This document shows, piece by piece, positions 7,440 through 17,311 of a DNA stretch of 64,000 nucleotides (its first letter is position 1; each line of letters opens with the position of its first letter). Below the pieces are notes generated by a model, which worked only from the letters and a program-made list of their open reading frames with translations, was not told the origin of the DNA and searched no databases. This stretch comes from Pedobacter roseus. GTDB lineage: Bacteria; Bacteroidota; Bacteroidia; Sphingobacteriales; Sphingobacteriaceae. Position numbers and translations under genes: made by a program. The stretch covers positions 2,666,001 to 2,730,000 of the forward strand of contig NZ_CP060723.1 of assembly GCF_014395225.1 (NCBI RefSeq), read 5' to 3'.

Positions 7440-9892
7440 TTAAGGATTTAAAGTTGTTTTTTTAAGGATTTTATCAATTTCGGTCCTGATATCCGCCAGG
7501 TGTGTGGCATTAATGCCTGTGGTTTGTGGCAGAAGTTCTTCTACCCTTTTCCTGATGGCCTTGATGTGGGCGATGGCTTCCAGTCTTACATCGCTGCGCT
7601 GGGCGCTATTCATTGCTTTTCCATCGGCAATATCTTTGGGGTTGATCAGCATGCCCACCTTTTCGAGGTAAGAACGTTGCAAGCTTCGCAGATAGGTATC
7701 TTTTAAGGGATCGAGTGAAGGCTTCTTCCATACAGTAGGCAACACATCGTTTAAAAATTCGCTAACAGGATAAGGATCTGCAGAGTTCAAAGCTTTCTGG
7801 CTCAGGTTAAACAACAAACCCGGACTTAAAAACATATTTAAAATCTGCGTCTGCTGATCAGAAATCTCATCCATTGGTTTCATATCAATGTACTGCGCAA
7901 TTTCTTTCGGATAGATCCATAAAGGAGCATCGAATAACTGGCGGCCTACATAATCAACCACGCTCTTCACCTTTGCTTTGGGAATTTCGGCATAAACCAC
8001 TCCTTTTTCGTCTACGCTTCGTTTAGTAACATAGCGGTTGCCGATGTTTTTCATTACATGATACAGGTAACGGCCATATTGCCTTACCACCGCTTTATGC
8101 AACTGGGCAAGGTTATCGTATTGATCTCCGGGTTCATTTGTCCATTCAATTAGATTGGCTACTACCCTTTTCAGGTTTTTAATTCCGTAGTCGCTGGCCG
8201 CAATGGCATCATCGCCTAAATCTTCTGCCTGACTGCGTGGATCTTCATCCTTACCTTCGCCTCCAAACCACAAACGCGGGTTTCGGGTTAAGGTATCAGT
8301 AGTCATTTTATTTAAGATTTTTTCTTCTGCATACTCATCTTTGGCTCCATCGAAATAACGATAACCCCAATTAATGGCCCACTCATCATAAGCACCAATG
8401 CGTGCATAAATTCCTTTTGGCGAGATGTGATCTTCGGGCTGTGCTACATAATTGAAACGTGCATAATCCATAATCGAAACGGTATGTCCGTTTTTCTCTA
8501 CCCAGGCCTTATCCCTCAGTTTCTCTACAGGCGTTTGGCTGCTTGCACCCATATTGTGCTTTAAGCCCAGTGTATGACCTAGTTCATGTGAAGAAACAAA
8601 ACGGATCAGCTGTCCCATCAGCTCATCATCGAACTGCATTTTGCGCGCTCTTGGATCAAGTGGACCAGCCTGCACCATGTACCAATCGTGCACCAGTTTC
8701 ATTACATTATGGTACCAGCCTACGTGGCTTTCCATAATTTCGCCACTGCGCGGATCGCTGATGCGTGGACCGTAAGCATTTGGTGTTTCGGAAGCATAAT
8801 ACCTGATCACCGAGAACCTGGCATCTTCGAGGCTCATGGTAGTATCGGCTTCCGGCCATTCTTTTCCGATAATGGCATTTTTAAAACCAGCCTGCTCAAA
8901 AGCTTTTTGCCAGTCGTTTATCCCTGAATCAAATACGGGCGCCATTTTTTAGGTGTAGCCGGATCGATATAATACACAATCTGTTTTTGTGGCTCCACCA
9001 ATATGCCTTTTTTGTATTTAGCCAAATCCTCTTTTTTAGGTTCCAGGCGGTAGCGCTGAACCAAATATTTGGTTTGTGTCCGTTGCTGATTTTCATCAAA
9101 AAGGATATACTTATTATTGAAAAAGCCAACCCTTTCATCAGCTATTCGCTTTCTCATCGGTATTTTTGGCAATAACAGCAGCGATATATTTAACCTCAAG
9201 GTAATCGCACCGGTTAAAGCACCCGCCGGAACCCCTAAGCCAGAACCAGAATATGTTTTGGTTGTTTTAACTTCCACATTAAGCGGATAACAGCTTATTT
9301 TTTCGATAAAAGAGCGGTCGTCGGCCAAGCTACCGAGTTTTTTCTCGGTTTTCTCTTCGGCTGCAATTGAAACGACCGGAACATCCTTTTTAAAAAAGTC
9401 GGTTACTTCGATTACATAATTTCCATTGACCGGATTGCGCGCTTTGATGTCGAAACTGGCAACAATCGGACTTTCCTGCGATTGCATAACCGCCTGGTAA
9501 ATGGCTTCAGAAGTGTTTTTAGTTTCCTGGCGGTATACCACACCTTTTAAAAAGAGGTTATTGTTATTACCCTTCTGGAAATAAATGGTCTGCTCGTTCA
9601 CTTTTTCCCCGCCAAAACTACCAAAACCCTGAGGCGTGGTAACGTAACGCGTAACAGCCAGCAGGTAACGGCCCAATAAACTATCGGGCACTTCGAAAAA
9701 CCATTTCTGGTCTACCTGCCTGATGTTAAAGAGTCCGTTCTGGCCTATTGCATTTGCCGGAATGATTTTCTGGTAATCAACCGGCCCTTTCTTCGTGGTG
9801 CTATCGGTCTTTGCTACTACCGGTGTTTTTTGTCCGAATGCAGTTAAAGAGAGCGAGAGCGCAACTGGAAATATAAGGTGTTTAATGTTCAT
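7440..9892 (-). pseudogene. DUF4953/DUF5117-type zinc metalloprotease, split by a one-base deletion
   Basis: The gene is in two frames: 8918-9892 (signal peptide MNIKHLIFPVALSLSLTAFG plus the DUF5118/DUF5117-like half) and 7440-8945 (the peptidase half). The upstream frame reads PKKWRPYLIQG then stop; the other frame continues INDWQKAFEQAGFKNAIIG, which is exactly the family's next segment. Adding one base near the CCC at 8922-8924 restores a single reading frame of 817 codons, a normal length. The peptidase half has SHELGHTLGLKHN, the metzincin HExxHxxGxxH zinc site (residues 120-130 of the downstream piece). It starts one nucleotide after the SusD stop. Its role would be periplasmic or surface proteolysis of imported or captured protein. 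The frameshift may be real or a sequencing error. Confidence 0.85.
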
Positions 9893-9893
9893 A

Positions 9894-11321
9894 TTAAAAC
9901 GGAAGTTTTTCGTCGGTATTTAAGGTTAGGTTACGATTTTTCTTAAGTACGTTAAGCGGAAACGGAATGATATACAGCCTCGAGGTGGGCAACAAGGTGT
10001 AAGTTTGCTGTGGAACGGTTTTGTTCACAATCGGGTATTTACGCACCACTGTTTTTGCATATTCAGGCTCGGTATTTAAGCGTTTCAAATCCATAAAGCG
10101 GTTAAAACCAAGGAACAGTTCTTTTCTGCGTTCATTGATGATAATGTCCATGGTTTCCTTTCTCGTTGCCGGAACGGGAAGCGTGATGGTACCTGAGACG
10201 ATGCGTTTTTCACGGAGTTTGTTTACCACCGCTATGGCACCTGCCAAATCGCCCTCTCTTGCCAAACACTCGGCCTGCATTAAATACACTTCGGTGGTTT
10301 TTAAACCCACCGTTGGATAAAAGAACCTGGTATAGAAAACACTGTAGTATGCTGCATTTGAACCGATATCCAAAAAGCTGGCGCTGGTGGTGTTGAAGAA
10401 CATATTGAAACGTGCATCGTTGGTGCCGAACAATTCCCTCAACTCCGGACTGATTAACCAGGTATAGCCAAAATTTGTTTCGTTATAGCCCTGGATGTAC
10501 ATGTAACTCAAAACCTCAGGGTTGTTGGGGGCAATAACCGGTGTAACCGATGGCCCACCCTGTTTTGTGGTATAGTTAACCAGATCGAAAATCTGGTTGT
10601 TATAAGAAAGTGATTTCTCACACGCTGCTTTGGCTTGCGCGATTTCTTTTTTAAACAAATGCACCTTGGCTTTTAATGCCCATGCAAAAGCCAGTGATGG
10701 ATGGTATGGATCTGATGGTTGTGCCTGCAAGTATGGAAGTGCATCATCTATATCTTTCTGGATGAAATCGTAAACCTGGGCAACAGTCGATTTTACAGGT
10801 TGAGCTTCTAAATCATATTTATCCATAATGCAGATTCCGCCATCAGTAGCTGCAGTAGCCGCATTATAAGCTTTGGCATACACATTTACCAAAAGGAAAT
10901 GATCGAAAGCCCTCAGCACCTTAGCTTCGGCCTTAGCCAGTGCTTTTACATTATCGTCACCTTTACTGCCATCAACCAAAGAGATAATGGTATTCCAGCG
11001 GTTAATGTACACATAAGCACGTTCGTAAAAATTTGAGCTGCTAATTAAAGAAACCCGATCTACACTTTCATTAAAACTAAAATGAACAGTATTAATGTTT
11101 GGTGTTACGCCTACAAAATTCGATTCTTTCATCCACATATCATCAACCAGGTACTGAAAATTGCTGATGAGGTAAGCCCTGTTGGGATAAGAAACCAATT
11201 CGTAATAATCTTGTGCCGTTTCTACAAGTAACGAACCTGTTGGAGTGAGATCGGTATATTTTTTACACCCACCCGTTAAAATAAGGGCAAGGAATACTAT
11301 AATTGTTATATTTCTTTTCAT
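9894..11321 (-). CDS. SusD/RagB family nutrient-binding lipoprotein
   Basis: A 475-residue outer-membrane lipoprotein with a lipobox ending at ILTGGC (Cys about residue 19), then KKYTDLTPTGSL typical of SusD N-termini. TPR-like helices follow, and the C-terminal SusD signature is present: EVYLMQAECLAREGDLAGAIAVVNKLREKR, then INERRKELFLGFNRFMDLKRL. It caps the SusC channel encoded 4 nt upstream and delivers ligand to it. The downstream gene is a metalloprotease rather than a glycosidase, which suggests a peptide or protein ligand (inference). Confidence 0.92.
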   Translation of the reverse strand: MKRNITIIVFLALILTGGCKKYTDLTPTGSLLVETAQDYYELVSYPNRAYLISNFQYLVDDMWMKESNFVGVTPNINTVHFSFNESVDRVSLISSSNFYERAYVYINRWNTIISLVDGSKGDDNVKALAKAEAKVLRAFDHFLLVNVYAKAYNAATAATDGGICIMDKYDLEAQPVKSTVAQVYDFIQKDIDDALPYLQAQPSDPYHPSLAFAWALKAKVHLFKKEIAQAKAACEKSLSYNNQIFDLVNYTTKQGGPSVTPVIAPNNPEVLSYMYIQGYNETNFGYTWLISPELRELFGTNDARFNMFFNTTSASFLDIGSNAAYYSVFYTRFFYPTVGLKTTEVYLMQAECLAREGDLAGAIAVVNKLREKRIVSGTITLPVPATRKETMDIIINERRKELFLGFNRFMDLKRLNTEPEYAKTVVRKYPIVNKTVPQQTYTLLPTSRLYIIPFPLNVLKKNRNLTLNTDEKLPF

Positions 11322-11325
11322 TTTG

Positions 11326-14300
11326 TTAAAAGGTTAGGTTTAGGCCAAATACAAATGATTTAGGATTTTCGAGGGTTCTTGTGCCTGTAATACCTGAATA
11401 GGATTCCGGATCGATATCATCCCCTGCTGCACTTGCATACCATAAATTGCTGACCTGAGCGGTGAACTTAGCAGATGGAAGTTTGAATTTACCAATCATA
11501 CTTTTAGGCAGGTTATAGGATAAGGAAATGTTTCTTAATTTGATATAATCGCCCTTAACCACGTTAATATCTGCAGCTTGCCACATGGTATTAATGGCGC
11601 TGGCACTGTTAATCAAAGCTTCCGGGTAATCAACCAGTATTCGGGGTACATCAGGTACATTTCCATTTTTGAAACGCTGGGTAATGTTCTCATCGGTTAC
11701 ATCATAAGCACTGATATTAGTTACATCACTTCTGATTACGTTACCCCCTGAAAATACCAGTAGAGCACCCAATTCGAAATTTTTGTAAGCAATCCGTTGT
11801 GAAAATGATCCGGTATAGGTTGGAGTTAAACTTCCCATATTAACCAAACTGGCAAAATTGTTAATACTTTTGATACTGGAAATGATGGGATTTCCACTGG
11901 TATCAAAATCGATGCTGGCTTTACCATTATCATCTAAAAAGTAAGGATAACCATTTACCATGCCTCCATAGCGGTAGGCATATAACGTGTTGTAGGCAGA
12001 ACCTTCTATATAATAGATTGCAGGAGAAGAAATATAATTTCCAGCCGTAGAAAGTGCACTATTTACCTTACCGATACGGCTTCGGTTAAAGCCCAGAATA
12101 AAAGTAGCGCTTAAGGTTAAATCACCCGATCTTAACCAATCGCCACCTAATGTAAATTCGATACCGCGGTTAATTAAAGTACCATTATTGATCATCCTCG
12201 AAGCCACACCAACTGTTGGATCTAATTCTGCCGTTACAATTAAATCAGTACTCTTTTTATAATATACGTCTATACTTCCCCTTAAACGGTTCGATAAGAA
12301 GGCATAATCTACACCACCATTATAGGTTTCTGTTTTTTCCCAACGTAGTTTTGGATTGGGTAAAGCGGTTACATCAATATACTGTAAGGATGGAAACAGG
12401 TTATCGCTTCTTCTTCTGGCCGTTAAGTATTTAGAACTTTCCGAATTCTGGTTTCCATTAACACCATAAGTTGCACGTAATTTCAACAAACTGATCCATT
12501 TTTGTTCCTGGATAAATTCTTCGTTACTGGCATTCCAGCTGGTACCAACCGAACAAAGTGGCCTGTTTTTATATTCAGGATCTACTCCAAAAAAATCGGC
12601 TTGGTCTACCCTTACACTACCTGTAATGTTGTATTTATTTAAATAAGTATAACCCGCATTGGCATAAGTAGAAAGATTTCGGTGTTTAATTTCAGTCTGC
12701 GTTCTGCCTAAAACAGATATTGTTCTGCTCCCTCCATAAATATAACTTGGCAAACCTGTTTGACTGGCGGCCTGGGTATTGATTAAGGTTGAGGTAAGTG
12801 TAATTGGATCATAACCATATCTCAGGTCTTCGATACCCCTTGGCGAAAATGTTTGACGCATCTCAAAACCGGCAATGGCAGATATGGCATGTTTTCCCTT
12901 ATCAAAAGTACGGTCGAAACTCAACTGGTTCCTGAAAGTATAACTATTATTGCCACTCTCCATTTGGCCATATCTACCACCCGTCGGAAGTCCGTATGTA
13001 TATACATTAGTGGCAGGTGTATAGCCAATAAGCGCGTTATAAGCTGCACGCATTTTATATGAATTTACATCATAATACTGGTTCGATTTAGCTGATGTGT
13101 TTTCGACCTGAAGCTGACTGGATAAATTAAGCCCTTCCATTAGTTTTGCCTGAATATTAGCAAAACCCCTTAGTGCAATATTGGTTGAATTAACCTGGCC
13201 TTCATCCAGCGACTCCAAAATATTAAAACGGTAAGAGCGGAACTGCGGATTGTTTTTCAAAGCGGCAACCATTGCGCCATTAACATTTGCACCGGCAATG
13301 CCATCTGGCAAATTCACATAATCTGCATATACTAAGCTTCCATCAGGATTAATAATAGAAGCATAGCGAGGCTGAATAACATTATAGGAATCATAAGATG
13401 CATCAGTTGAAACCGACTTTGTATAAGTGCCATTAAAACCAAGTGTAGTGGTTAACCATTTATTTATGTTGTAAGTGTTTTTAAAATAAATGTTCAGCTT
13501 TTGATCATTGTTCTTGATTACTTTTTGAGCTGAATTATCGAGGTTTATAGAGGTATAAGTATTTGATTTTGCACTTGAAGAACTAAAAGAAAGGTTGTAA
13601 CGCTGGCGGAATGCATTTTGCCAGACATTATCCCTATACTGCTCATAGTAATCAGCATTTCTCCAGGAAGTCAGTTGTTGGTTAACCTGATCAGATGTTA
13701 CCTTTCCGGCATCACGATCACGGTACAATTGGTAAAGCGGGCTATAATATTTGATTGATCCATTAGCAACCGTGCCATAAGCGGCAAACATCGATTCGGT
13801 TGTGGTATAACGGGCACGCTCTTTATTATATACATCTGTTTCCAGGTCTAAAATATCAGAGGTAGACGCATAATGCATAGAATTGAATGCAGGTTTAGTG
13901 TCTATAAAAAAATCGGTGTTTAAAGAGATTTTAGCCGGACTATTCCCTTTTTTTGTGGTTAAGATGATTACGCCATTGGCTGATCTGGAACCGTAAATAG
14001 AAGAAGCTGCTGCATCTTTTAAAACCGTTACCGACTCGATATCATAGGGGTTTACCTCTTCCAAAGGGGTTTCTGAAGGTAATCCGTCAATTACAATTAA
14101 AGGGTCAGTTCTTACACCAGTTTGTGAGATTGAAAATGTACCTCTTCCGCGTATTACCTGTTTATCGGCACCTAGCCCATAAGGGTTCTTATCATAAGCT
14201 AAACCTGCAACTCGGCCTTCTAAAGCAGATAAAATACTCGGGTTAATTTGCTCATTCAATTTTTTTTGATCAACAATGGAAAAGGCACCCGCATTCCTTT

Positions 14301-14943
14301 CGAGTGGAAGCGTTTGAAAACCATTTACCACAACCTCTGCCAGTAAAGATGCGTTGGCACTTAACCTAACGGTTACCACCTTTAAAGCAGCATTGCGATC
14401 GAAACCCTGGGTTGAAGAAAGGTATCCGATATAACTGATTTCGAGCGTATTGTATTGGTTACTTAAATTAAGATTAAAGTGCCCGTTACCATCCGTAAGG
14501 ACATATTTATTGGTGTTTTTGATTTTTACAGAAGCACCCGGCAATGGCGAACCCAAACTATCGGTAACCATACCATGCAGCACATATTCATCTGCAATAT
14601 CTTCCTTTGGTATTTTTAAGATGATGGTGCGGTTGTTGCTGATTTCGTAGTTAAAATCCTGTCCCTTAACCACTGCATCCATAATCGTTTTAATATCTGC
14701 TGTGTTCAGGGTAAAGTTGATGGGTTTGGCTTTTTTAACCAGCGCCGCATCGTACACAAATTCATATTTTGTTTTCGCCGAAATTTGTGAGATAACGGTA
14801 TTTAAGGGCGCTTGTGTAAAGGTGTACTGGGTATTTTGTGCTTTTGCGTTTATCGATAACAAAACGATAAAGCAAAAAACGCTTGGCCAGTTCAGTAAAT
14901 ACCTGCATCCGGACCGGACGAGGCGAAAGTAATGGTTTGTCAT
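11326..14943 (-). CDS. SusC/RagA TonB-dependent transporter with N-terminal STN domain
   Basis: A 1205-residue outer-membrane transporter. The signal peptide ends at SINAKAQ. An STN (secretin/TonB short N-terminal) domain follows (FTQAPLNTVISQISAKTKYEF to NRTIILKIPK), then a carboxypeptidase-regulatory-like domain (GMVTDSLGSPLPGASVKIKN), then the plug with VIRGRGTFSI and VTVLKDAAASSIYGSRSANG, then the barrel ending FVFGLNLTF. The STN domain is the part that contacts a FecR anti-sigma factor in trans-envelope signalling, and FecR is encoded just upstream. I chose ATG 14943 over 14985 because it places the signal peptide closer to the N-terminus. Confidence 0.93.
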   Translation of the reverse strand: MTNHYFRLVRSGCRYLLNWPSVFCFIVLLSINAKAQNTQYTFTQAPLNTVISQISAKTKYEFVYDAALVKKAKPINFTLNTADIKTIMDAVVKGQDFNYEISNNRTIILKIPKEDIADEYVLHGMVTDSLGSPLPGASVKIKNTNKYVLTDGNGHFNLNLSNQYNTLEISYIGYLSSTQGFDRNAALKVVTVRLSANASLLAEVVVNGFQTLPLERNAGAFSIVDQKKLNEQINPSILSALEGRVAGLAYDKNPYGLGADKQVIRGRGTFSISQTGVRTDPLIVIDGLPSETPLEEVNPYDIESVTVLKDAAASSIYGSRSANGVIILTTKKGNSPAKISLNTDFFIDTKPAFNSMHYASTSDILDLETDVYNKERARYTTTESMFAAYGTVANGSIKYYSPLYQLYRDRDAGKVTSDQVNQQLTSWRNADYYEQYRDNVWQNAFRQRYNLSFSSSSAKSNTYTSINLDNSAQKVIKNNDQKLNIYFKNTYNINKWLTTTLGFNGTYTKSVSTDASYDSYNVIQPRYASIINPDGSLVYADYVNLPDGIAGANVNGAMVAALKNNPQFRSYRFNILESLDEGQVNSTNIALRGFANIQAKLMEGLNLSSQLQVENTSAKSNQYYDVNSYKMRAAYNALIGYTPATNVYTYGLPTGGRYGQMESGNNSYTFRNQLSFDRTFDKGKHAISAIAGFEMRQTFSPRGIEDLRYGYDPITLTSTLINTQAASQTGLPSYIYGGSRTISVLGRTQTEIKHRNLSTYANAGYTYLNKYNITGSVRVDQADFFGVDPEYKNRPLCSVGTSWNASNEEFIQEQKWISLLKLRATYGVNGNQNSESSKYLTARRRSDNLFPSLQYIDVTALPNPKLRWEKTETYNGGVDYAFLSNRLRGSIDVYYKKSTDLIVTAELDPTVGVASRMINNGTLINRGIEFTLGGDWLRSGDLTLSATFILGFNRSRIGKVNSALSTAGNYISSPAIYYIEGSAYNTLYAYRYGGMVNGYPYFLDDNGKASIDFDTSGNPIISSIKSINNFASLVNMGSLTPTYTGSFSQRIAYKNFELGALLVFSGGNVIRSDVTNISAYDVTDENITQRFKNGNVPDVPRILVDYPEALINSASAINTMWQAADINVVKGDYIKLRNISLSYNLPKSMIGKFKLPSAKFTAQVSNLWYASAAGDDIDPESYSGITGTRTLENPKSFVFGLNLTF

Positions 14944-14987
14944 AAAATTTAGTTTGGTTTGGTTAATTGATCGACGACGGAGCAACC

Positions 14988-16142
14988 TTATTCTTTAAAC
15001 ACGATCTTATTTTCTTTGATTTTTAGCCTGTAATCAGTGGCCGTAGCAATAGCATCCAGCACTTCATCAATATCCGCCTTTCGGGATATTTTAAGGTAGA
15101 GGTTCTTTTGCGGAATAGATTTTACATCTACTTCCACATTATACCACCTGGCCAGTTTCTGCATCACCGTTGATAAGGGCACATCATTAAATAAGAACTC
15201 GCCTTTTGTCCAGGCATTAAAATCTTCTGCCGAAACATTTTGCAAGTCTAATTTTCCATGATGAGAAATCACCTGCTGATCAGGTTTTAATACCACCTGA
15301 TCGCCATTTCCATTGGTAAACCTGATGCTCCCCTCTAACAGTGTTGTCTGTGTACCTTCATCTTCAGGATAACTGCTTACATTAAACTGCGTACCCAATA
15401 CCTTGATTTCGTTGCCAGACACATTGACAATAAATGGCTTTAGCGGATTTTTGGCCACTTTGAAGAAAGCTTCCCCCTCTACATACACTTTTCTTTCTGA
15501 TCCGCGGAAATCAGTTGGAAAGCTAAGTTTAGAGCCGGCGTTGAGCATTACCTCAGAGCCGTCGCTCAAAGTAACACGGTATTCGCCGCCGTTAGGGGTG
15601 TTTAAGGTGTTCAGTTTCGAAGCCTCAGCAGAATCAGCATTTACGGCCATAAAAACCATTGTACCATCTGCTTTGGTACTTACTGTAACCCCTTTGCTGC
15701 GATAAAGTACGGTGTCCTTTCTTCCAGCTGAAACACTTTCCTTTCCACCTAAGCTCAGTACCGCTTTAGCAGAACCTGGAACAATCCCATTGCTGCTGTT
15801 TAAAAACCGTGTAAGCAATAAGGTACCCGAAACAATTACCAGTATCGCAGCAGCTATCCTCATAAAACGACCGGATTTCAGCACCTTTAAAATTGGCTTT
15901 TCCGGTTTTGCAAAAAGTTTATCCGATAAGCCTGCATGGATCTGGGCTAGTCTTTCATCTTCAGCAGCAACATTTAGTTCAGTTTCCTGTTCAAATCCTT
16001 TTTGGATCAGCTTTTCAAGTTCCTGTTGATCCGCTTCACCAAAGTAATTAAACAATTGCTCCAGTTCTTTAGCATTGCTCTGATCGGCAAGAAATCTTTC
16101 GAATAATTTTGGGCTTAAAGGTCTTTTCTCCATCGTTGTCAA
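14988..16142 (-). CDS. FecR-family anti-sigma factor
   Basis: A 384-residue inner-membrane protein. The N-terminal cytoplasmic part (about 1-88) would bind the sigma factor; one membrane segment is seen at MRIAAAILVIVSGTLLLTRF (about 92-112). The periplasmic FecR domain includes TPNGGEYRVTLSDGSEVMLN and GEAFFKVAKNPLKPFIVNV, and a C-terminal DUF4974-like STN-type domain ends at the stop. It lies between the ECF sigma gene and the STN-containing SusC. This fits the three-part signalling relay SusC to FecR to sigma factor. Confidence 0.93.
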   Translation of the reverse strand: MTTMEKRPLSPKLFERFLADQSNAKELEQLFNYFGEADQQELEKLIQKGFEQETELNVAAEDERLAQIHAGLSDKLFAKPEKPILKVLKSGRFMRIAAAILVIVSGTLLLTRFLNSSNGIVPGSAKAVLSLGGKESVSAGRKDTVLYRSKGVTVSTKADGTMVFMAVNADSAEASKLNTLNTPNGGEYRVTLSDGSEVMLNAGSKLSFPTDFRGSERKVYVEGEAFFKVAKNPLKPFIVNVSGNEIKVLGTQFNVSSYPEDEGTQTTLLEGSIRFTNGNGDQVVLKPDQQVISHHGKLDLQNVSAEDFNAWTKGEFLFNDVPLSTVMQKLARWYNVEVDVKSIPQKNLYLKISRKADIDEVLDAIATATDYRLKIKENKIVFKE

Positions 16143-16204
16143 TATATAATATGCACGAGATGGACAAACACACTATCGCACTTAGATTTTTTTTAAAAAT
16201 ATTT

Positions 16205-16810
16205 TTATTTAACTTTCAAATAGGCTGCAATGCAGAAAACAATAAACTCCTGAGAATGAAAAAAGACGTAACGTTTAATGTATTTGGTAGCGCTAACCAA
16301 TTGATTGCTCACGGTAGAGGGGCTTAATGATAAAATTTCGGCCGCTTCCTGGTAGCTTTTACCTTCGATACGGCAAAGTTTAAAAATTTCCTTCCGCTGT
16401 GCGGGAAGTTTTTCGATAGCTTGGTTAAGCAATTCGACCCTTTCTTTGTTGAAAATATAATCTTCCGTCTGGTCGTAAAATTCGGCAAAAGTCTCCAATA
16501 AATGTTTTTGCATTTTCACATCCTGCGCCAAACTACGGTAGTAACCATAAACAGTATTCTGAGCAATGGTGAAAATCCAGCCTTTAAATGATTGATCAAG
16601 ATCGATTTTGGCCCTGTTGAGCCAAACTTTTAGAAAAACATCCTGCAAAAGCTCATCAACAACCTCATTCAATTTAACCATGCGCTGCATTTTTGGAAGC
16701 AGCATTTTACTGTACCTGACATAAATAAAATCAAAAGCATCACGATGGCCATCTTTCAGGTCTTCTAAATACTTTAATTCTTCTTTATCGTGCAGATTAT
16801 CAGGGGACAT
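16205..16810 (-). CDS. ECF RNA polymerase sigma factor
   Basis: A 201-residue sigma-70 family ECF factor of the Bacteroidota FecI-like type. Region 2 includes AFDFIYVRYSKML and VVDELLQDVFLKVWLNR; region 4 is LPAQRKEIFKLCRIEGKSYQEAAEILSLSPSTVSNQL (split here only by reading). It heads the leftward locus with FecR, SusC, SusD, metalloprotease and DUF3347, and should switch that locus on when SusC binds its substrate. A C-terminal hydrophobic extension (VFFHSQEFIVFCIAAYLKVK) is seen. Confidence 0.92.
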   Translation of the reverse strand: MSPDNLHDKEELKYLEDLKDGHRDAFDFIYVRYSKMLLPKMQRMVKLNEVVDELLQDVFLKVWLNRAKIDLDQSFKGWIFTIAQNTVYGYYRSLAQDVKMQKHLLETFAEFYDQTEDYIFNKERVELLNQAIEKLPAQRKEIFKLCRIEGKSYQEAAEILSLSPSTVSNQLVSATKYIKRYVFFHSQEFIVFCIAAYLKVK

Positions 16811-16815
16811 TTCGT

Positions 16816-16848
16816 CAAATCTACAAATTAAGCAGAATTATTAATCAA
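16816..16848 (-). promoter_or_regulatory. Putative promoter of the ECF sigma gene
   Basis: On the minus strand TAGATTTG (16816-16823) matches TAnnTTTG, and a TTG (16846-16848) lies 22 nt upstream. The ATG at 16810 follows the box by only 5 nt, so a transcript from it would have almost no leader. Confidence 0.4.
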
Positions 16849-17220
16849 TCCGTACTCATTTTTAACATTATTAAGAGAAATTGTCTCATTAATTAGGTAG
16901 AAACGATAAAATTAAGCCTAAAGGATGTAATTGATCGTTATATAATTGCTTAAAAACGAATAATAGATTTTATCTAGTAGTTTGGAAAAACATTTAGAGC
17001 AGCTTTTTGCCAATGCAGGCCCGCCTCCGCTTCTGCAGATGAAAAATCAACATCTCGCTATCGTTGGATTTAGATAGCAGCCATTGTGCAACGATGCTCG
17101 GTAATAAACCCGATTGGAGTGAACATTCCGATCTTTCATCGGAATAAAACGAAAAGCGGGACTTAAAATGCGATGAAAAGTGGAACCCTACATTTCCAGA
17201 AACAGTTAATAATATTTTCT
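16849..17220. repeat. Intergenic region with a structured dispersed-repeat-like element
   Basis: The gap between the sigma gene and GH92 has no credible gene. Positions about 17100-17170 carry an element with AAACCCGATTGGAGTG, then a perfect hairpin ATTCCGATctttcATCGGAAT, then AAAACGAAAAGCGGGACT. From memory, similar elements recur in Sphingobacteriaceae genomes. Only one copy is seen in this window. Confidence 0.45.
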
Positions 17221-17264
17221 AAAACAAAAAGTCCCGAACTCGATAAATGAATTCGGAGCTTTTG
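17221..17264 (-). terminator. Terminator of the GH92 gene
   Basis: On the minus strand AAAAGCTCCGAA and TTCGGGACTTTTT arms form a stem followed by a T-rich tail. It is downstream of the GH92 stop at 17312. Confidence 0.7.
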
Positions 17265-17273
17265 TTCTAAAAA

Positions 17274-17304
17274 GACCTGGTAGGTTTATAAAACCTGCGA
17301 GGTC
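17274..17304. repeat. Palindromic repeat, copy 1 (AAACCTGCGAGG core)
   Basis: GACCTGGTAGGTTT and AAACCTGCGAGGTC flank TAT. The core matches the perfect palindrome at 53973-54005, so it is a dispersed hairpin element placed just after a stop codon in both cases. Confidence 0.7.
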
Positions 17305-17311
17305 TAGTGTA

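Noticed and set aside
8918..8945. Programmed -1 frameshift in the metalloprotease gene
   Set aside because: A -1 slip at CAGGGA would give the right protein, but there is no canonical slippery heptamer (X XXY YYZ) and no following structure that I can see. A plain deletion or sequencing error is simpler.
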